Positions 1 to 7,175 of a stretch of DNA of 36,082 bases are shown one piece after another (within the stretch, counting starts at the first letter, position 1; each line of letters starts with the position of its first letter). The notes under the pieces were generated by a model. It ran no database searches, was not told the DNA's origin, and saw only the letters and a program-made list of their open reading frames with translations. The DNA comes from Candidatus Thermoplasmatota archaeon (GTDB lineage Archaea; Thermoplasmatota; Thermoplasmata; UBA10834). The stretch is from assembly GCA_018814355.1 (NCBI GenBank), contig JAHIZT010000109.1, forward strand, positions 1 to 36,082, read 5' to 3'. A program made the position numbers and the translations under genes.

Positions 1-1
1 A

Positions 2-100
2 GCCAGCGATGGCCGCACGGTCGGAGCCGAATGGAACGAGTCAGACGGGCGAATTGGCCTAGGCAGGTCACACTACCCGGAAATTGACAGAACCTCTTGA
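2..100 (+). other. Possible 3' end of an upstream gene cut by the window edge
   Basis: One plus-strand frame is open from the window edge to a TGA at 98-100, giving about 32 residues that end in ...YPEIDRTS. I do not recognise it, and the two other frames also stop before 100, so coding is not proven. If real, this is the C-terminus of a gene just upstream of the kor cluster. Confidence 0.2.
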
Positions 101-105
101 ATACA

Positions 106-114
106 TTCAAATAT
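106..114 (+). promoter_or_regulatory. TATA box of the kor operon
   Basis: TTCAAATAT lies about 35 nt upstream of the ATG at 145. Archaeal transcription normally starts about 25-28 nt downstream of the box centre, near 137. This supports the ATG at 145 as the korD start rather than the upstream TTG at 97. Confidence 0.45.
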
Positions 115-144
115 CGTTCTCCCGATGGCATGCGAAGAGATCGA

Positions 145-393
145 ATGAAACCCGTCATCGACCCCAAGCTGTGCAAGGGGTGCAACATCTGTGTCTACAT
201 CTGCCCTAAGAAATGCTACTCAAAGGGCGCTGAGCTGTCGGAAATGGGGTACTTCGACGCCGTCGTGAGCGCCTCCGAGAAGTGCTACAATCACGACAGG
301 GAGGGCAAGCTCATCTGCGAGCTCTGCATCCTCAGCTGCCCTGACCAAGCTATCTCATGGCACCCTGAGACAGAGGAGGAGAAGAGGAAATGA
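145..393 (+). CDS. korD: 2-oxoacid:ferredoxin oxidoreductase, delta (ferredoxin-like) subunit
   Basis: This small ferredoxin-type subunit passes electrons from the TPP-bound 2-oxoacid intermediate towards external ferredoxin. It shows CKGCNICVYICP near the start and CELCILSCPDQAI near the end, the Cys arrangement of a two-[4Fe-4S] ferredoxin fold. The start at 145 gives 82 residues, normal for KorD. A TTG at 97 would add 16 residues but lies upstream of the likely transcription start. The gene overlaps korA by 4 nt (ATGA), so translation is probably coupled. The D-A-B-C gene order matches archaeal kor operons. Function is firm at the complex level; that the substrate is 2-oxoglutarate is inferred. 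Confidence 0.88.
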   Translation: MKPVIDPKLCKGCNICVYICPKKCYSKGAELSEMGYFDAVVSASEKCYNHDREGKLICELCILSCPDQAISWHPETEEEKRK

Positions 394-1520
394 AGGCCCC
401 GGCTGGAGAGTACTTCCTTCAGGGAAACGAAGCCTGCGTCGAGGGGGCGATGACCGCAGGGCTGAGATTCTTCGCTGGATACCCCATCACTCCATCGACG
501 GAGATAGCTGAGGGCGTGTCTCGCAGGTTGAGGGGGAAGAACGGCGTCTTCCTTCAGATGGAAGACGAAATCGCGTGCATATCCGCAGTCATAGGCGCAT
601 CATGGGGGGGCGCAAAGGCGATGACTGCCACATCCGGTCCCGGGTTCTCTTTGATGCAGGAGGCCATCGGGTATGCGGCCATGTCGGAGACACCGGCTGT
701 GATTGTCAACGTGATGAGGGGAGGGCCGTCGACTGGACAGCCTACTCGGGCGTCGCAGGGAGACATCATGCAGACGAAGTGGGGCTCTCACGGCGACTAT
801 CAGGTGATAGCATTCGCACCAGCCTCGGTTCAAGAGACTTTCGACCTAACGGTGGATTGCTTCAACTACTCGGAGAAGTACCGAGTACCAGCTTTTCTGC
901 TCTCGGACGCCGAAGTCGGACACATGAGAGGGCTTTTGAAGATCCCCGAGAAGATAAAGATCGTGGACAGAAAAGAGAAGGGCATGAAGAGGACGGACGA
1001 GGCATACGACGTCCCAGACGACCTCGTGCACCCGTTCCCCAGCTTCGGCAAGGGCCACAAGGCCATGGTCACGGGCATGACCCACACGGACGCATCAAGG
1101 ATCGAACCAGAAGACTTCAAGGTCCACCAGGACCTAGTCAAGAGGTTGTCCGAAAAGGTTCTCAGAAACAGGAAGGACATCAACAAATGGGAGCTCATGT
1201 GCCCGGGCTCGAAGACCATGATTGTATCGTACGGTTCTGCAGCCCTTGGCGGCAGAGAGGTGGCGGCGACGGACGGCACCGTCGGACTGCTAAGGTTGAA
1301 GAGCATATGGCCGCTGCCCGAAGAGCCCATCGCGGAGGTCGCATCCCAGTGCGAACAGATACTCGTATGCGAGATGAACCTCGGTCAGCTGTACCCGTCA
1401 ATCAAGCGGATTGCCCTCGAAGCTGGATGTAGGAAGATCGAGTTCCTCTCGAAGATCGGCGGAGAGCCCCCTACCCCAGGCGAGATCAGGCACAAGCTGC
1501 GCGGCATGGGGGCGATCTGA
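390..1520 (+). CDS. korA: 2-oxoacid (probably 2-oxoglutarate):ferredoxin oxidoreductase, alpha subunit
   Basis: This is the pyrimidine-binding transketolase-type subunit of an oxygen-sensitive enzyme that oxidises a 2-oxoacid with CoA and ferredoxin to acyl-CoA and CO2. The protein has 376 residues. The N-terminal signature GYPITPSTEIAE (about residues 30-41) is typical of KorA, followed by a region with MEDE and SGPGFSLMQE. A C-terminal transketolase-C-like part starts near residue 275. There is no fused gamma domain, consistent with the separate korC. It overlaps korD and abuts korB (ATGA-type junction at 1520). Close relatives act on branched-chain 2-oxoacids (VorB), so substrate specificity is the uncertain point. 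Confidence 0.92.
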   Translation: MKAPAGEYFLQGNEACVEGAMTAGLRFFAGYPITPSTEIAEGVSRRLRGKNGVFLQMEDEIACISAVIGASWGGAKAMTATSGPGFSLMQEAIGYAAMSETPAVIVNVMRGGPSTGQPTRASQGDIMQTKWGSHGDYQVIAFAPASVQETFDLTVDCFNYSEKYRVPAFLLSDAEVGHMRGLLKIPEKIKIVDRKEKGMKRTDEAYDVPDDLVHPFPSFGKGHKAMVTGMTHTDASRIEPEDFKVHQDLVKRLSEKVLRNRKDINKWELMCPGSKTMIVSYGSAALGGREVAATDGTVGLLRLKSIWPLPEEPIAEVASQCEQILVCEMNLGQLYPSIKRIALEAGCRKIEFLSKIGGEPPTPGEIRHKLRGMGAI

Positions 1521-2329
1521 TGCAGATATTCGAATTCTATAGGAAGGACAGATGGCCGCATGTGTTCTGCCCTGGCTGCGGGAACGGAACTGTGATGAAT
1601 TGCTTCTACAGAGCGTTCAGCGAGCTCGACCTGCCCCTAGATGGAACCGCCTTTGTAGGCGGCATAGGCTGTTCGTCCAGAATCCCCCTGTACATCAATT
1701 CAGACGCCCTGCACGCCACGCATGGCAGAGCCATCCCATTCGCAACTGGGCTGAAACTGTCGAAGCCCGAACTCAAGGTCGTCGTGTTCACGGGAGACGG
1801 CGACCTGGGAGCCATCGGGGGCAACCACTTCATCAATGGGTGCAGGCGGAATGTCGACATGACGGTCATATGCATCAACAACAACATCTATGGCATGACC
1901 GGAGGGCAGGCGTCGATCACCACGCCCCACGACTTCCAGTCGACCACGACCCCGTACGGGAACAAGGAATATCCGTTCGACTTGGCCGAGATTGCGGTCG
2001 CCGCTGGTGCGAACTATGTCGCAAGGTGGACTACCAGGCACGTCCACGAGCTGACGAAGTCGATGAAGTCCGCGCTCCAGAAGAAGGGGTTCACATTCGT
2101 CGAGATCGTCGCTCAGTGCCCGACTAACTTCGGCCGCAGGAACAAGATGTCCGATCCAGCCCAGATGCTTGACTGGTTCAAGACGAGCTCCGTGAAGCGT
2201 GACAAAGCACTCGCATCTGCGATGGACCACGTCGACCTGAATTTCGCAGGGCAGGTTTCTGTGGGAGAGTTCGTCGACCGAGACCGGGAATGCTACGAGG
2301 AGCTCATCGGGGTGGAGAAGCATGGATAG
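1520..2329 (+). CDS. korB: 2-oxoacid:ferredoxin oxidoreductase, beta (TPP-binding) subunit
   Basis: This subunit binds thiamine diphosphate and a [4Fe-4S] cluster. It has 269 residues. CPGCGNG near residue 18 and GIGCSSR near residue 48 supply cluster cysteines. The TPP/Mg motif is visible as GDGDLGAIGGNH, followed about 25 residues later by the INNNIYGMTGGQ block. Length and motif order fit KorB. It starts inside the korA stop and overlaps korC by 8 nt, so the four subunits are tightly coupled. Nothing looks truncated. Confidence 0.93.
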   Translation: MQIFEFYRKDRWPHVFCPGCGNGTVMNCFYRAFSELDLPLDGTAFVGGIGCSSRIPLYINSDALHATHGRAIPFATGLKLSKPELKVVVFTGDGDLGAIGGNHFINGCRRNVDMTVICINNNIYGMTGGQASITTPHDFQSTTTPYGNKEYPFDLAEIAVAAGANYVARWTTRHVHELTKSMKSALQKKGFTFVEIVAQCPTNFGRRNKMSDPAQMLDWFKTSSVKRDKALASAMDHVDLNFAGQVSVGEFVDRDRECYEELIGVEKHG

Positions 2330-2900
2330 ACAGATCAGGTTCACTGGGTTTGGCGGACAGGGCATCATCTTGATGGGCATCGTTCTGGCGAGAGCTTCCG
2401 CACTCTATGACAGACGAGTCGGTGAGGATGGAAAGGAGAGGCGCAAGACAGCCATTCAGACTCAATCGTACGGTCCCTCAGCGAGGGGAGGCCATTCCAA
2501 GTGCGACGTCAAGATCTCAGATGAGGAGATGCTCTACCCATTCGTCGAGGTCCCGGACTATCTCGTGGTCATGTCCCAGCAGGCATATTCAAAGTACATC
2601 CATGAAAGGAAGCCCGACACGAAGATCATGATTGACCCTGATCTCGTAGTCGATCGGCCCAAGGGGGATGTCTTCCATGTATCGGCCACAAAGGCGGCAG
2701 AGAGCATAGGGACACGCATAGTGGCCAACATCGTGATGTTGGGAGCGCTCAGGGAGATCTCCGATATTGTGCCATATCAGGCGCTGGAGAAGGCGCTCCT
2801 CGACGCACTACCTAAGGCCACGCACGATTTGAACAAGTCCGCGCTGAGTCTGGGCTCGAAACTCGGCCGCGAGGCCTTCGACAGCAGAGGCAAGAATTAA
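2322..2900 (+). CDS. korC: 2-oxoacid:ferredoxin oxidoreductase, gamma subunit
   Basis: The gamma subunit contributes the CoA-binding domain of the complex. The 192-residue protein begins with RFTGFGGQGIILMG, the glycine-rich signature of the POR/KOR gamma family, and contains the SYGPSARGG block (about residues 49-57) found in that family. It overlaps korB by 8 nt and ends with TAA at 2898-2900, 22 nt before the acyl-CoA synthetase gene. Together with korD, A and B it completes a four-subunit enzyme. Confidence 0.92.
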   Translation: MDRQIRFTGFGGQGIILMGIVLARASALYDRRVGEDGKERRKTAIQTQSYGPSARGGHSKCDVKISDEEMLYPFVEVPDYLVVMSQQAYSKYIHERKPDTKIMIDPDLVVDRPKGDVFHVSATKAAESIGTRIVANIVMLGALREISDIVPYQALEKALLDALPKATHDLNKSALSLGSKLGREAFDSRGKN

Positions 2901-2922
2901 GGAAGCCGAGCACATTCGTCTA

Positions 2923-3588
2923 TTGGGAGCGAGGAACTTGATTATCGAATCCGTGCTGAAGGAAGGTAGGAAGGCGCTCGCGGAGAACGAGGTCAAGGAG
3001 CTGCTTCGAGAGTCAGGGATTCCGACCACGGATTTCCAGGTTGTGGACAAGTTCGAGGACATAGACCTGAAGAAACTGAAGTCCCTCGTCGTGCTCAAAG
3101 TGTGCTCCCCGAACATTCTCCACAAGACGGACGTCGGAGGAGTTGTTCTGGACGTGCCGAAGGACCAGCTGGAGGAAGAGTTCAGGAAGATGAAGGAGAA
3201 GTTCCCGAACGACAAGATACTAGTCGAGTCTCACCAGGACCGAAGGGTCGAGGTGATAGTCGGGCTGATAGATGACCCAACGTTCGGGCTGACCGTCATG
3301 TTCGGGATTGGCGGCATCTATACAGAGGTCTACAAAGACGTGACATTCAGAATCGTCCCCATAAAGAAGGAGGATGCTGAGGAGATGCTGAAAGAAATCA
3401 AGGCCGCACCAATCCTTGAGGGGTTCAGGAAGATCAAGGTGGACAGGGACGCGATCATCAACATACTGATGAAGGTCTCAGCGTTGGGCGAGAAGTACAT
3501 GGACAAGGTAGATCAGATGGACCTGAATCCTGTTTTTGTGAAGGAGAGGGGTGCCGTCGTTGTCGACGCCAAACTCCTGCTTAGATGA
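2923..3588 (+). CDS. acdB: ADP-forming acetyl-/acyl-CoA synthetase, beta (ATP-grasp) subunit
   Basis: The ADP-forming acyl-CoA synthetase turns acyl-CoA, ADP and phosphate into acid, CoA and ATP. This 221-residue protein is the small ATP-grasp beta subunit. It shows SPNILHKTDVGGVVL (about residues 63-77), FGIGGIYTEVYKDV (about 127-140) and the terminal DLNPVFV...VVDAKLLL block. The alpha subunit is not in the window. Placement right behind korDABC suggests that the acyl-CoA made by Kor is cashed in for ATP here. The start is TTG; an in-frame TTG at 2938 has a better-placed GAGGA upstream and would remove five residues. Confidence 0.88.
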   Translation: MGARNLIIESVLKEGRKALAENEVKELLRESGIPTTDFQVVDKFEDIDLKKLKSLVVLKVCSPNILHKTDVGGVVLDVPKDQLEEEFRKMKEKFPNDKILVESHQDRRVEVIVGLIDDPTFGLTVMFGIGGIYTEVYKDVTFRIVPIKKEDAEEMLKEIKAAPILEGFRKIKVDRDAIINILMKVSALGEKYMDKVDQMDLNPVFVKERGAVVVDAKLLLR

Positions 3589-3600
3589 GGCTGTCTACTT

Positions 3601-4230
3601 GTGCTGCTGGATGAACTCGGGGTGCTCATGCTGATTGCCAAAGGCGGACGGAAGTTCGTAGGTCTTAGTGCAGCGGTCTCTGTGCTGACTCTGCCTTTCT
3701 TCGTCTATGTCGGCCTGGCGTTCGTGGTTCTTACATCGTTCTTCATCTGTGTGTTCCGGGACCCGAAAAGAGAAATCGGAAAGGGAATCGTGGCTCCGGC
3801 AGATGGAACCGTGAGAGAGGTTGACCACGAGAAGGGCTTGGTTTCGACCTATCTTGCACTCAGAAACGTCCATGTCACGCGAACCCCCATTGGAGGAGTC
3901 GTCCTGAGAACCACTCACCAGCAAGGGAGGCACTTGCCAGCGTTCACGAAATCGACCACCGACAACGAGAGAGTGGAGATATCAATCAAGACAAACATCG
4001 GAGAGGTCTCCATAATCGAAATGACCGGGGCAATAGCGCGTCGAATCGTCCCGTACATCAGGGAGGGCCAGAACCTCAACAAGGGTGAGAAGCTGAGCTT
4101 GATCAGGTTCGGATCTAGAGTGGACCTGTATCTGCCACCGTCATCGGTAAGAATCCTCGTCAGCAAGGGCCAGAGACTGCATGCAGGCGTCACTTGCATC
4201 GCGGAGGTATGCGATGGCAGCGTGGAGTAG
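3601..4230 (+). CDS. asd: Archaetidylserine decarboxylase proenzyme (PSD family)
   Basis: This is a pyruvoyl-dependent decarboxylase, expected to convert archaetidylserine to archaetidylethanolamine. The 209-residue protein has hydrophobic segments near residues 21-50, then PADG (66-69), RNVHVTRTPIGG (88-99) and HLPAF (111-115). RFGSRVD at 169-175 matches the self-cleavage site, placing cleavage between G171 and S172 so that Ser172 becomes the pyruvoyl group. Length fits the short prokaryotic class. The GTG start at 3601 is uncertain; ATG 3628 follows GGGGTG closely. The next gene, a CDP-alcohol transferase that makes its substrate, overlaps by 17 nt. Archaeal lipid specificity is inferred from context. 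Confidence 0.85.
   Translation: MLLDELGVLMLIAKGGRKFVGLSAAVSVLTLPFFVYVGLAFVVLTSFFICVFRDPKREIGKGIVAPADGTVREVDHEKGLVSTYLALRNVHVTRTPIGGVVLRTTHQQGRHLPAFTKSTTDNERVEISIKTNIGEVSIIEMTGAIARRIVPYIREGQNLNKGEKLSLIRFGSRVDLYLPPSSVRILVSKGQRLHAGVTCIAEVCDGSVE
4203..4207 (+). promoter_or_regulatory. Shine-Dalgarno site fixing the start of the CDP-alcohol transferase
   Basis: GGAGG lies 6 nt before the ATG at 4214 and inside the end of the preceding decarboxylase gene. It supports ATG 4214 over the in-frame ATG at 4181. Confidence 0.6.
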
Positions 4231-4981
4231 GGTCTCGTTCGGAGACCTCTTCACGCTGGCAAACGGCGTCCTCGGATTCATCGCCATTACTTACATCCTC
4301 GACGAGAAGTTCCTCGCAGCGACCAGCCTTATTCTCCTATCGATGCTGATGGACGGCCTGGACGGATACATAGCGAGGAGATTCGGTAGCAAACACTCGA
4401 TGGGACAAGTCCTGGATTCGATTTCAGACTCGATCTCGTTCGCCTTCGCCCCCGCGCTCCTGGTCTATGCGGAATTCCACGACCATATCGGTGGTCAAAT
4501 CGAGAACGGGATCGTGCTTCTGTGCGCAGTCGCGATACTCGCCACAGGCCTTTTCCGATTGGCGAGGTTCAGCGCAGGAGGGTATCAGCTCCCTCACTTC
4601 GTGGGCATGCCGGCCCCCGCTGGAGCGCTCGTCATCGTGCTCATCTGTCTTCTCTTTGGAACCGCTTCGGGCGCTGAGCCTGACAAGTTCTACTACACGA
4701 TCAGGGAGCTGCCTTGGCTTGTGCTCGGCTTCAGCTTCCTTGTCAGCTACCTGATGGCCTCGGAAATCCCGTATCCGAAGATGCAGGGAAGGATGGCCCT
4801 GGCAACGGGTTTCGCCTTGCTGCTGGCCGTGCTTCCCTCGATGACTGGCCTTGTTCTTGTCGCCAACCAACCCTTATATACAGCAACTTCACGTACTGCC
4901 ACGGGCGTTGCGCTGGCATTGACGCTGGTCTACGTTTTCGGGGGGCCCTTATATGAGAAACTCCAGAGAGGCAAAGGCTGA
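4214..4981 (+). CDS. pssA: CDP-alcohol phosphatidyltransferase, probable archaetidylserine synthase
   Basis: This is an integral membrane enzyme that transfers a polar headgroup, probably serine, onto CDP-archaeol. The diagnostic CDP-alcohol transferase motif is complete: DGLDGYIARRFGSKHSMGQ, then VLDSISD, so all metal-binding aspartates are present. From the 4214 start it has 255 residues and about seven to eight hydrophobic segments, as usual for the family. Coupling to the pyruvoyl decarboxylase just upstream argues for serine rather than inositol or glycerol as acceptor. Its 3' end overlaps the mptD start by 29 nt. Confidence 0.87.
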   Translation: MAAWSRVSFGDLFTLANGVLGFIAITYILDEKFLAATSLILLSMLMDGLDGYIARRFGSKHSMGQVLDSISDSISFAFAPALLVYAEFHDHIGGQIENGIVLLCAVAILATGLFRLARFSAGGYQLPHFVGMPAPAGALVIVLICLLFGTASGAEPDKFYYTIRELPWLVLGFSFLVSYLMASEIPYPKMQGRMALATGFALLLAVLPSMTGLVLVANQPLYTATSRTATGVALALTLVYVFGGPLYEKLQRGKG

Positions 4982-5339
4982 CCGCTTCTTCTCATGCACG
5001 GACTCAGAGAGGGCGGCTTTCGAGGCGGGAATAAAGATGGGCACAATATATCACCAATTCGTCGGGGTTCCGCTGAGCGTTCAGAACGTCGGGACGCTGG
5101 AAAAGGCTATCGAATCTGGAAGCAGAGTGCAACCGTTCGTAGAGAACGTCAGGGTCAGGATCGACAGGACTAGACTCAAGGACAAACGGGGCCAATACGA
5201 CTACGTCTCCCTGACAGGTGACATGCTGGATGTCACGCTCGTTGTGAAGTACAAGACGGCCAGAGTCAGGGCTTCGATGAAGCTCATCGAGGAGATGAAC
5301 TACCCGTTGATGTTCATCGAGGAGATCGAAAAGATCTGA
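4953..5339 (+). CDS. mptD: Archaeal dihydroneopterin aldolase
   Basis: MptD cleaves 7,8-dihydroneopterin to 6-hydroxymethyl-7,8-dihydropterin, a step towards methanopterin or folate cofactors. The 128-residue protein starts with FFSCTDSERAAFEAGIKMG followed by TIYHQF, the hallmark of this archaeal family. E24, H34, Q60 and Y117 sit where I recall the catalytic Glu, His, Gln and Tyr of the Methanocaldococcus enzyme; spacing of the first three is identical. The ATG at 4953 is preceded by a G-run and overlaps the lipid gene by 29 nt, so it is probably co-translated. It does not resemble bacterial FolB. Confidence 0.85.
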   Translation: MRNSREAKADRFFSCTDSERAAFEAGIKMGTIYHQFVGVPLSVQNVGTLEKAIESGSRVQPFVENVRVRIDRTRLKDKRGQYDYVSLTGDMLDVTLVVKYKTARVRASMKLIEEMNYPLMFIEEIEKI

Positions 5340-5390
5340 TGGGTTGCGCCCATGCGCGACGACCGTATCCTGGCTAGGATGTCGAAGATT

Positions 5391-5411
5391 TATGATATTC
5401 ATCATATATTT
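5391..5411 (+). promoter_or_regulatory. AT-rich promoter with 6-bp inverted repeat upstream of the THEP1 gene
   Basis: TATGAT-ATTC-ATCATA (5391-5406) is a perfect inverted repeat that also contains TATA-like sequence, with more A/T to 5411. A start near 5420-5434 would give a leader of about 20-35 nt carrying the GGTGA at 5448-5452. It may be promoter and operator in one; no regulator can be named. Confidence 0.45.
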
Positions 5412-5455
5412 GGATGACCATACAGGACGCGTTTGTGTGGCTGCGTGGTGACACT

Positions 5456-6001
5456 ATGACGAGAGGCATAAAGGTAGGCATCACGGGGCTCCCGGGGGCA
5501 GGAAAGACACAGGCTCTCGTCAAGGTCATTGAGATGCTTGAGGAAGAGGGCCTCGTAGTCGGCGGCATGGTCACCGAGCCCATAATTGAGAATGGGAAAC
5601 GAGTCGGGTTCTACGTCATGGATTGGAAGACCAAACGCAAGGCCGTGTTTGCCCACATCGAGACGGAATCCAAGTTCTACGTTGGCAAGTACGGGGTGAA
5701 CCTTGAGAGCCTCGACACGGTCGGTGTCGAGGCTCTCGTCGACGCCAGCAAGAACGCTGATGTGATTGTAATCGACGAGGTGGGAAAGATGGAGGTTGAG
5801 TCGGAGAATTTCGTCAAGGCGGTGAAGGACGCCATGGAAGTGGACAAACCAATCATACTAACGCTTCACAAGAAATCCAGGAACCCATTGCTCCAGGACA
5901 TCCGCAGGAGAGACGATGTCCGCATTCTGGAAGTCACCCCGATCAACCGGAACCTCTTGCCATACAAGATCATCAAATTGATGAAAGGCGAATACGTTTG
6001 A
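5456..6001 (+). CDS. THEP1-family nucleoside-triphosphatase
   Basis: This P-loop NTPase belongs to the THEP1 group (archaeal and human cancer-related NTPase homologues), whose biological role is poorly known. From ATG 5456, chosen because GGTGA lies 3 nt upstream, it has 181 residues. Walker A is GLPGAGKT close to the N-terminus, and the Walker B-like VIVIDEVGKME follows near residues 101-111. An ATG at 5414 would add 14 residues but lies near the expected transcription start. Its TGA overlaps the TTG of trm1, so both are probably one operon; a link to RNA modification is only positional. Confidence 0.82.
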   Translation: MTRGIKVGITGLPGAGKTQALVKVIEMLEEEGLVVGGMVTEPIIENGKRVGFYVMDWKTKRKAVFAHIETESKFYVGKYGVNLESLDTVGVEALVDASKNADVIVIDEVGKMEVESENFVKAVKDAMEVDKPIILTLHKKSRNPLLQDIRRRDDVRILEVTPINRNLLPYKIIKLMKGEYV

Positions 6002-7143
6002 TCCCTTCCGGTTTCGAGACGGTTAGAGAGGGGACGACAGACCTCCTCGTCCCAGAGAGCTTCTGCAAAAAGGGGCCCGGCACCAAGACTGGAGTTGTCT
6101 TCTACAACAGGCAGATGGAGTTCGGCAGGGACGTCTCAGTGATGCTGGGCCGAGAGGTTTTCAAAGAGGGACAGAGAATCCTGGACGGGCTTGCCGCAAG
6201 CGGTGCCAGAGGACTTCGGCTGGCGAACGAGTGCGGAGTAAGGGCAGACTTCACCCTCAACGATCGCGACCTCCGCGCTGCAGTCCTGATGAAGCAGAAT
6301 ACCGACATGAATAGCCTCAGGAATGTACAGATCCAATGCAGGGACCTCAGAGGTCTCCTGGCTGACGAGCAGTTCGATTACATAGACATCGATCCGTTCG
6401 GGAGCCCCGTCGACTTCATCGACTCCGCAGTCCAGAGCTGCAGGAACCGCGGTGTGTTGGCAATCACTGCGACTGACACGGCGCCCCTCTACGGGACATA
6501 TCCCAAAACCTCTCTCAGGCGGTACGGGTCCATCTCAGCAAAATCGCCCTTCGCCCATGAGACGGGACTCAGGATACTCGTCGGATTCGTGGTCAGAGAG
6601 GCTGCAAAGCACGACCGAGCCGTAGAGCCGATCTTATGCTATCACGCCGACCACTACTTCAGATGCAATTTCAGGATAGTCAACGGCGCTGGGAGAGCTG
6701 ATTCGGCACTCAAGAAGATGGGATTTGCCGGCTTTGACCGGGCAACCTTGAAGAGGTCTGTGAGCACCGATATGGTGCACGAGAATGATGCGGGGCCCCT
6801 CTGGATTGGAGACCTGTTCTCGAAAGAACTCCTCATGTCCATGAGAGCGACCGGCGACCTCGGCACGTCCACCAGGTGCTCCAGGATCCTCGAAACATGG
6901 AGAGATGAGGTCGACATGCCACCTCTGTTCTACGGGATGGACGAGCTGGCAAGGAAGACCAAGCTCGCTCCTCCCAAGCTGCTCGACTTCGTAGAGCACC
7001 TGCGAGATAGCGGCTCCCGAGCCTCAAGAACACATTTCGATCCAAAAGGTCTGAAGACCGACTTGACCGCCCCCATGCTCCTCAATCGATACAAGCGTCT
7101 CTCGAAGAAAAAATCCAGCAGACGCATCGTATCAAATGTTTAA
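5998..7143 (+). CDS. trm1: tRNA (guanine-26-N2)-dimethyltransferase
   Basis: Trm1 uses S-adenosylmethionine to methylate N2 of G26 at the tRNA elbow hinge. The 381-residue protein has an N-terminal Rossmann methyltransferase: the SAM loop DGLAASGARGLR (about residues 63-74), FTLNDRD for the ribose-binding acidic residue, and the Trm1-specific DIDPFGSP motif IV near residue 131. The C-terminal half keeps GPLWIG, but I do not see the CxxC pair that often precedes this motif in archaeal relatives. The TTG start overlaps the TGA of the THEP1 gene. The stop TAA lies inside the TATA box of purA. Confidence 0.92.
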   Translation: MIPSGFETVREGTTDLLVPESFCKKGPGTKTGVVFYNRQMEFGRDVSVMLGREVFKEGQRILDGLAASGARGLRLANECGVRADFTLNDRDLRAAVLMKQNTDMNSLRNVQIQCRDLRGLLADEQFDYIDIDPFGSPVDFIDSAVQSCRNRGVLAITATDTAPLYGTYPKTSLRRYGSISAKSPFAHETGLRILVGFVVREAAKHDRAVEPILCYHADHYFRCNFRIVNGAGRADSALKKMGFAGFDRATLKRSVSTDMVHENDAGPLWIGDLFSKELLMSMRATGDLGTSTRCSRILETWRDEVDMPPLFYGMDELARKTKLAPPKLLDFVEHLRDSGSRASRTHFDPKGLKTDLTAPMLLNRYKRLSKKKSSRRIVSNV

Positions 7144-7146
7144 ATA
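7139..7146 (+). promoter_or_regulatory. TATA box of purA
   Basis: TTTAAATA is centred 33 nt before the purA ATG. Transcription should start near 7169, giving a leader of only about six bases. The box contains the trm1 stop codon. Confidence 0.7.
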
Positions 7147-7175
7147 CGCGGGCTGGGCATGCTCTTACCGATAAG

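Noticed and set aside
575-1432. Long alternate frame inside korA
   Set aside because: Arg/Gly/His-rich shadow of the real gene. Similar shadows at 1552-2127, 1700-2380, 22023-22676, 22729-23307, 25068-25808 and 31844-32521 were left out for the same reason.
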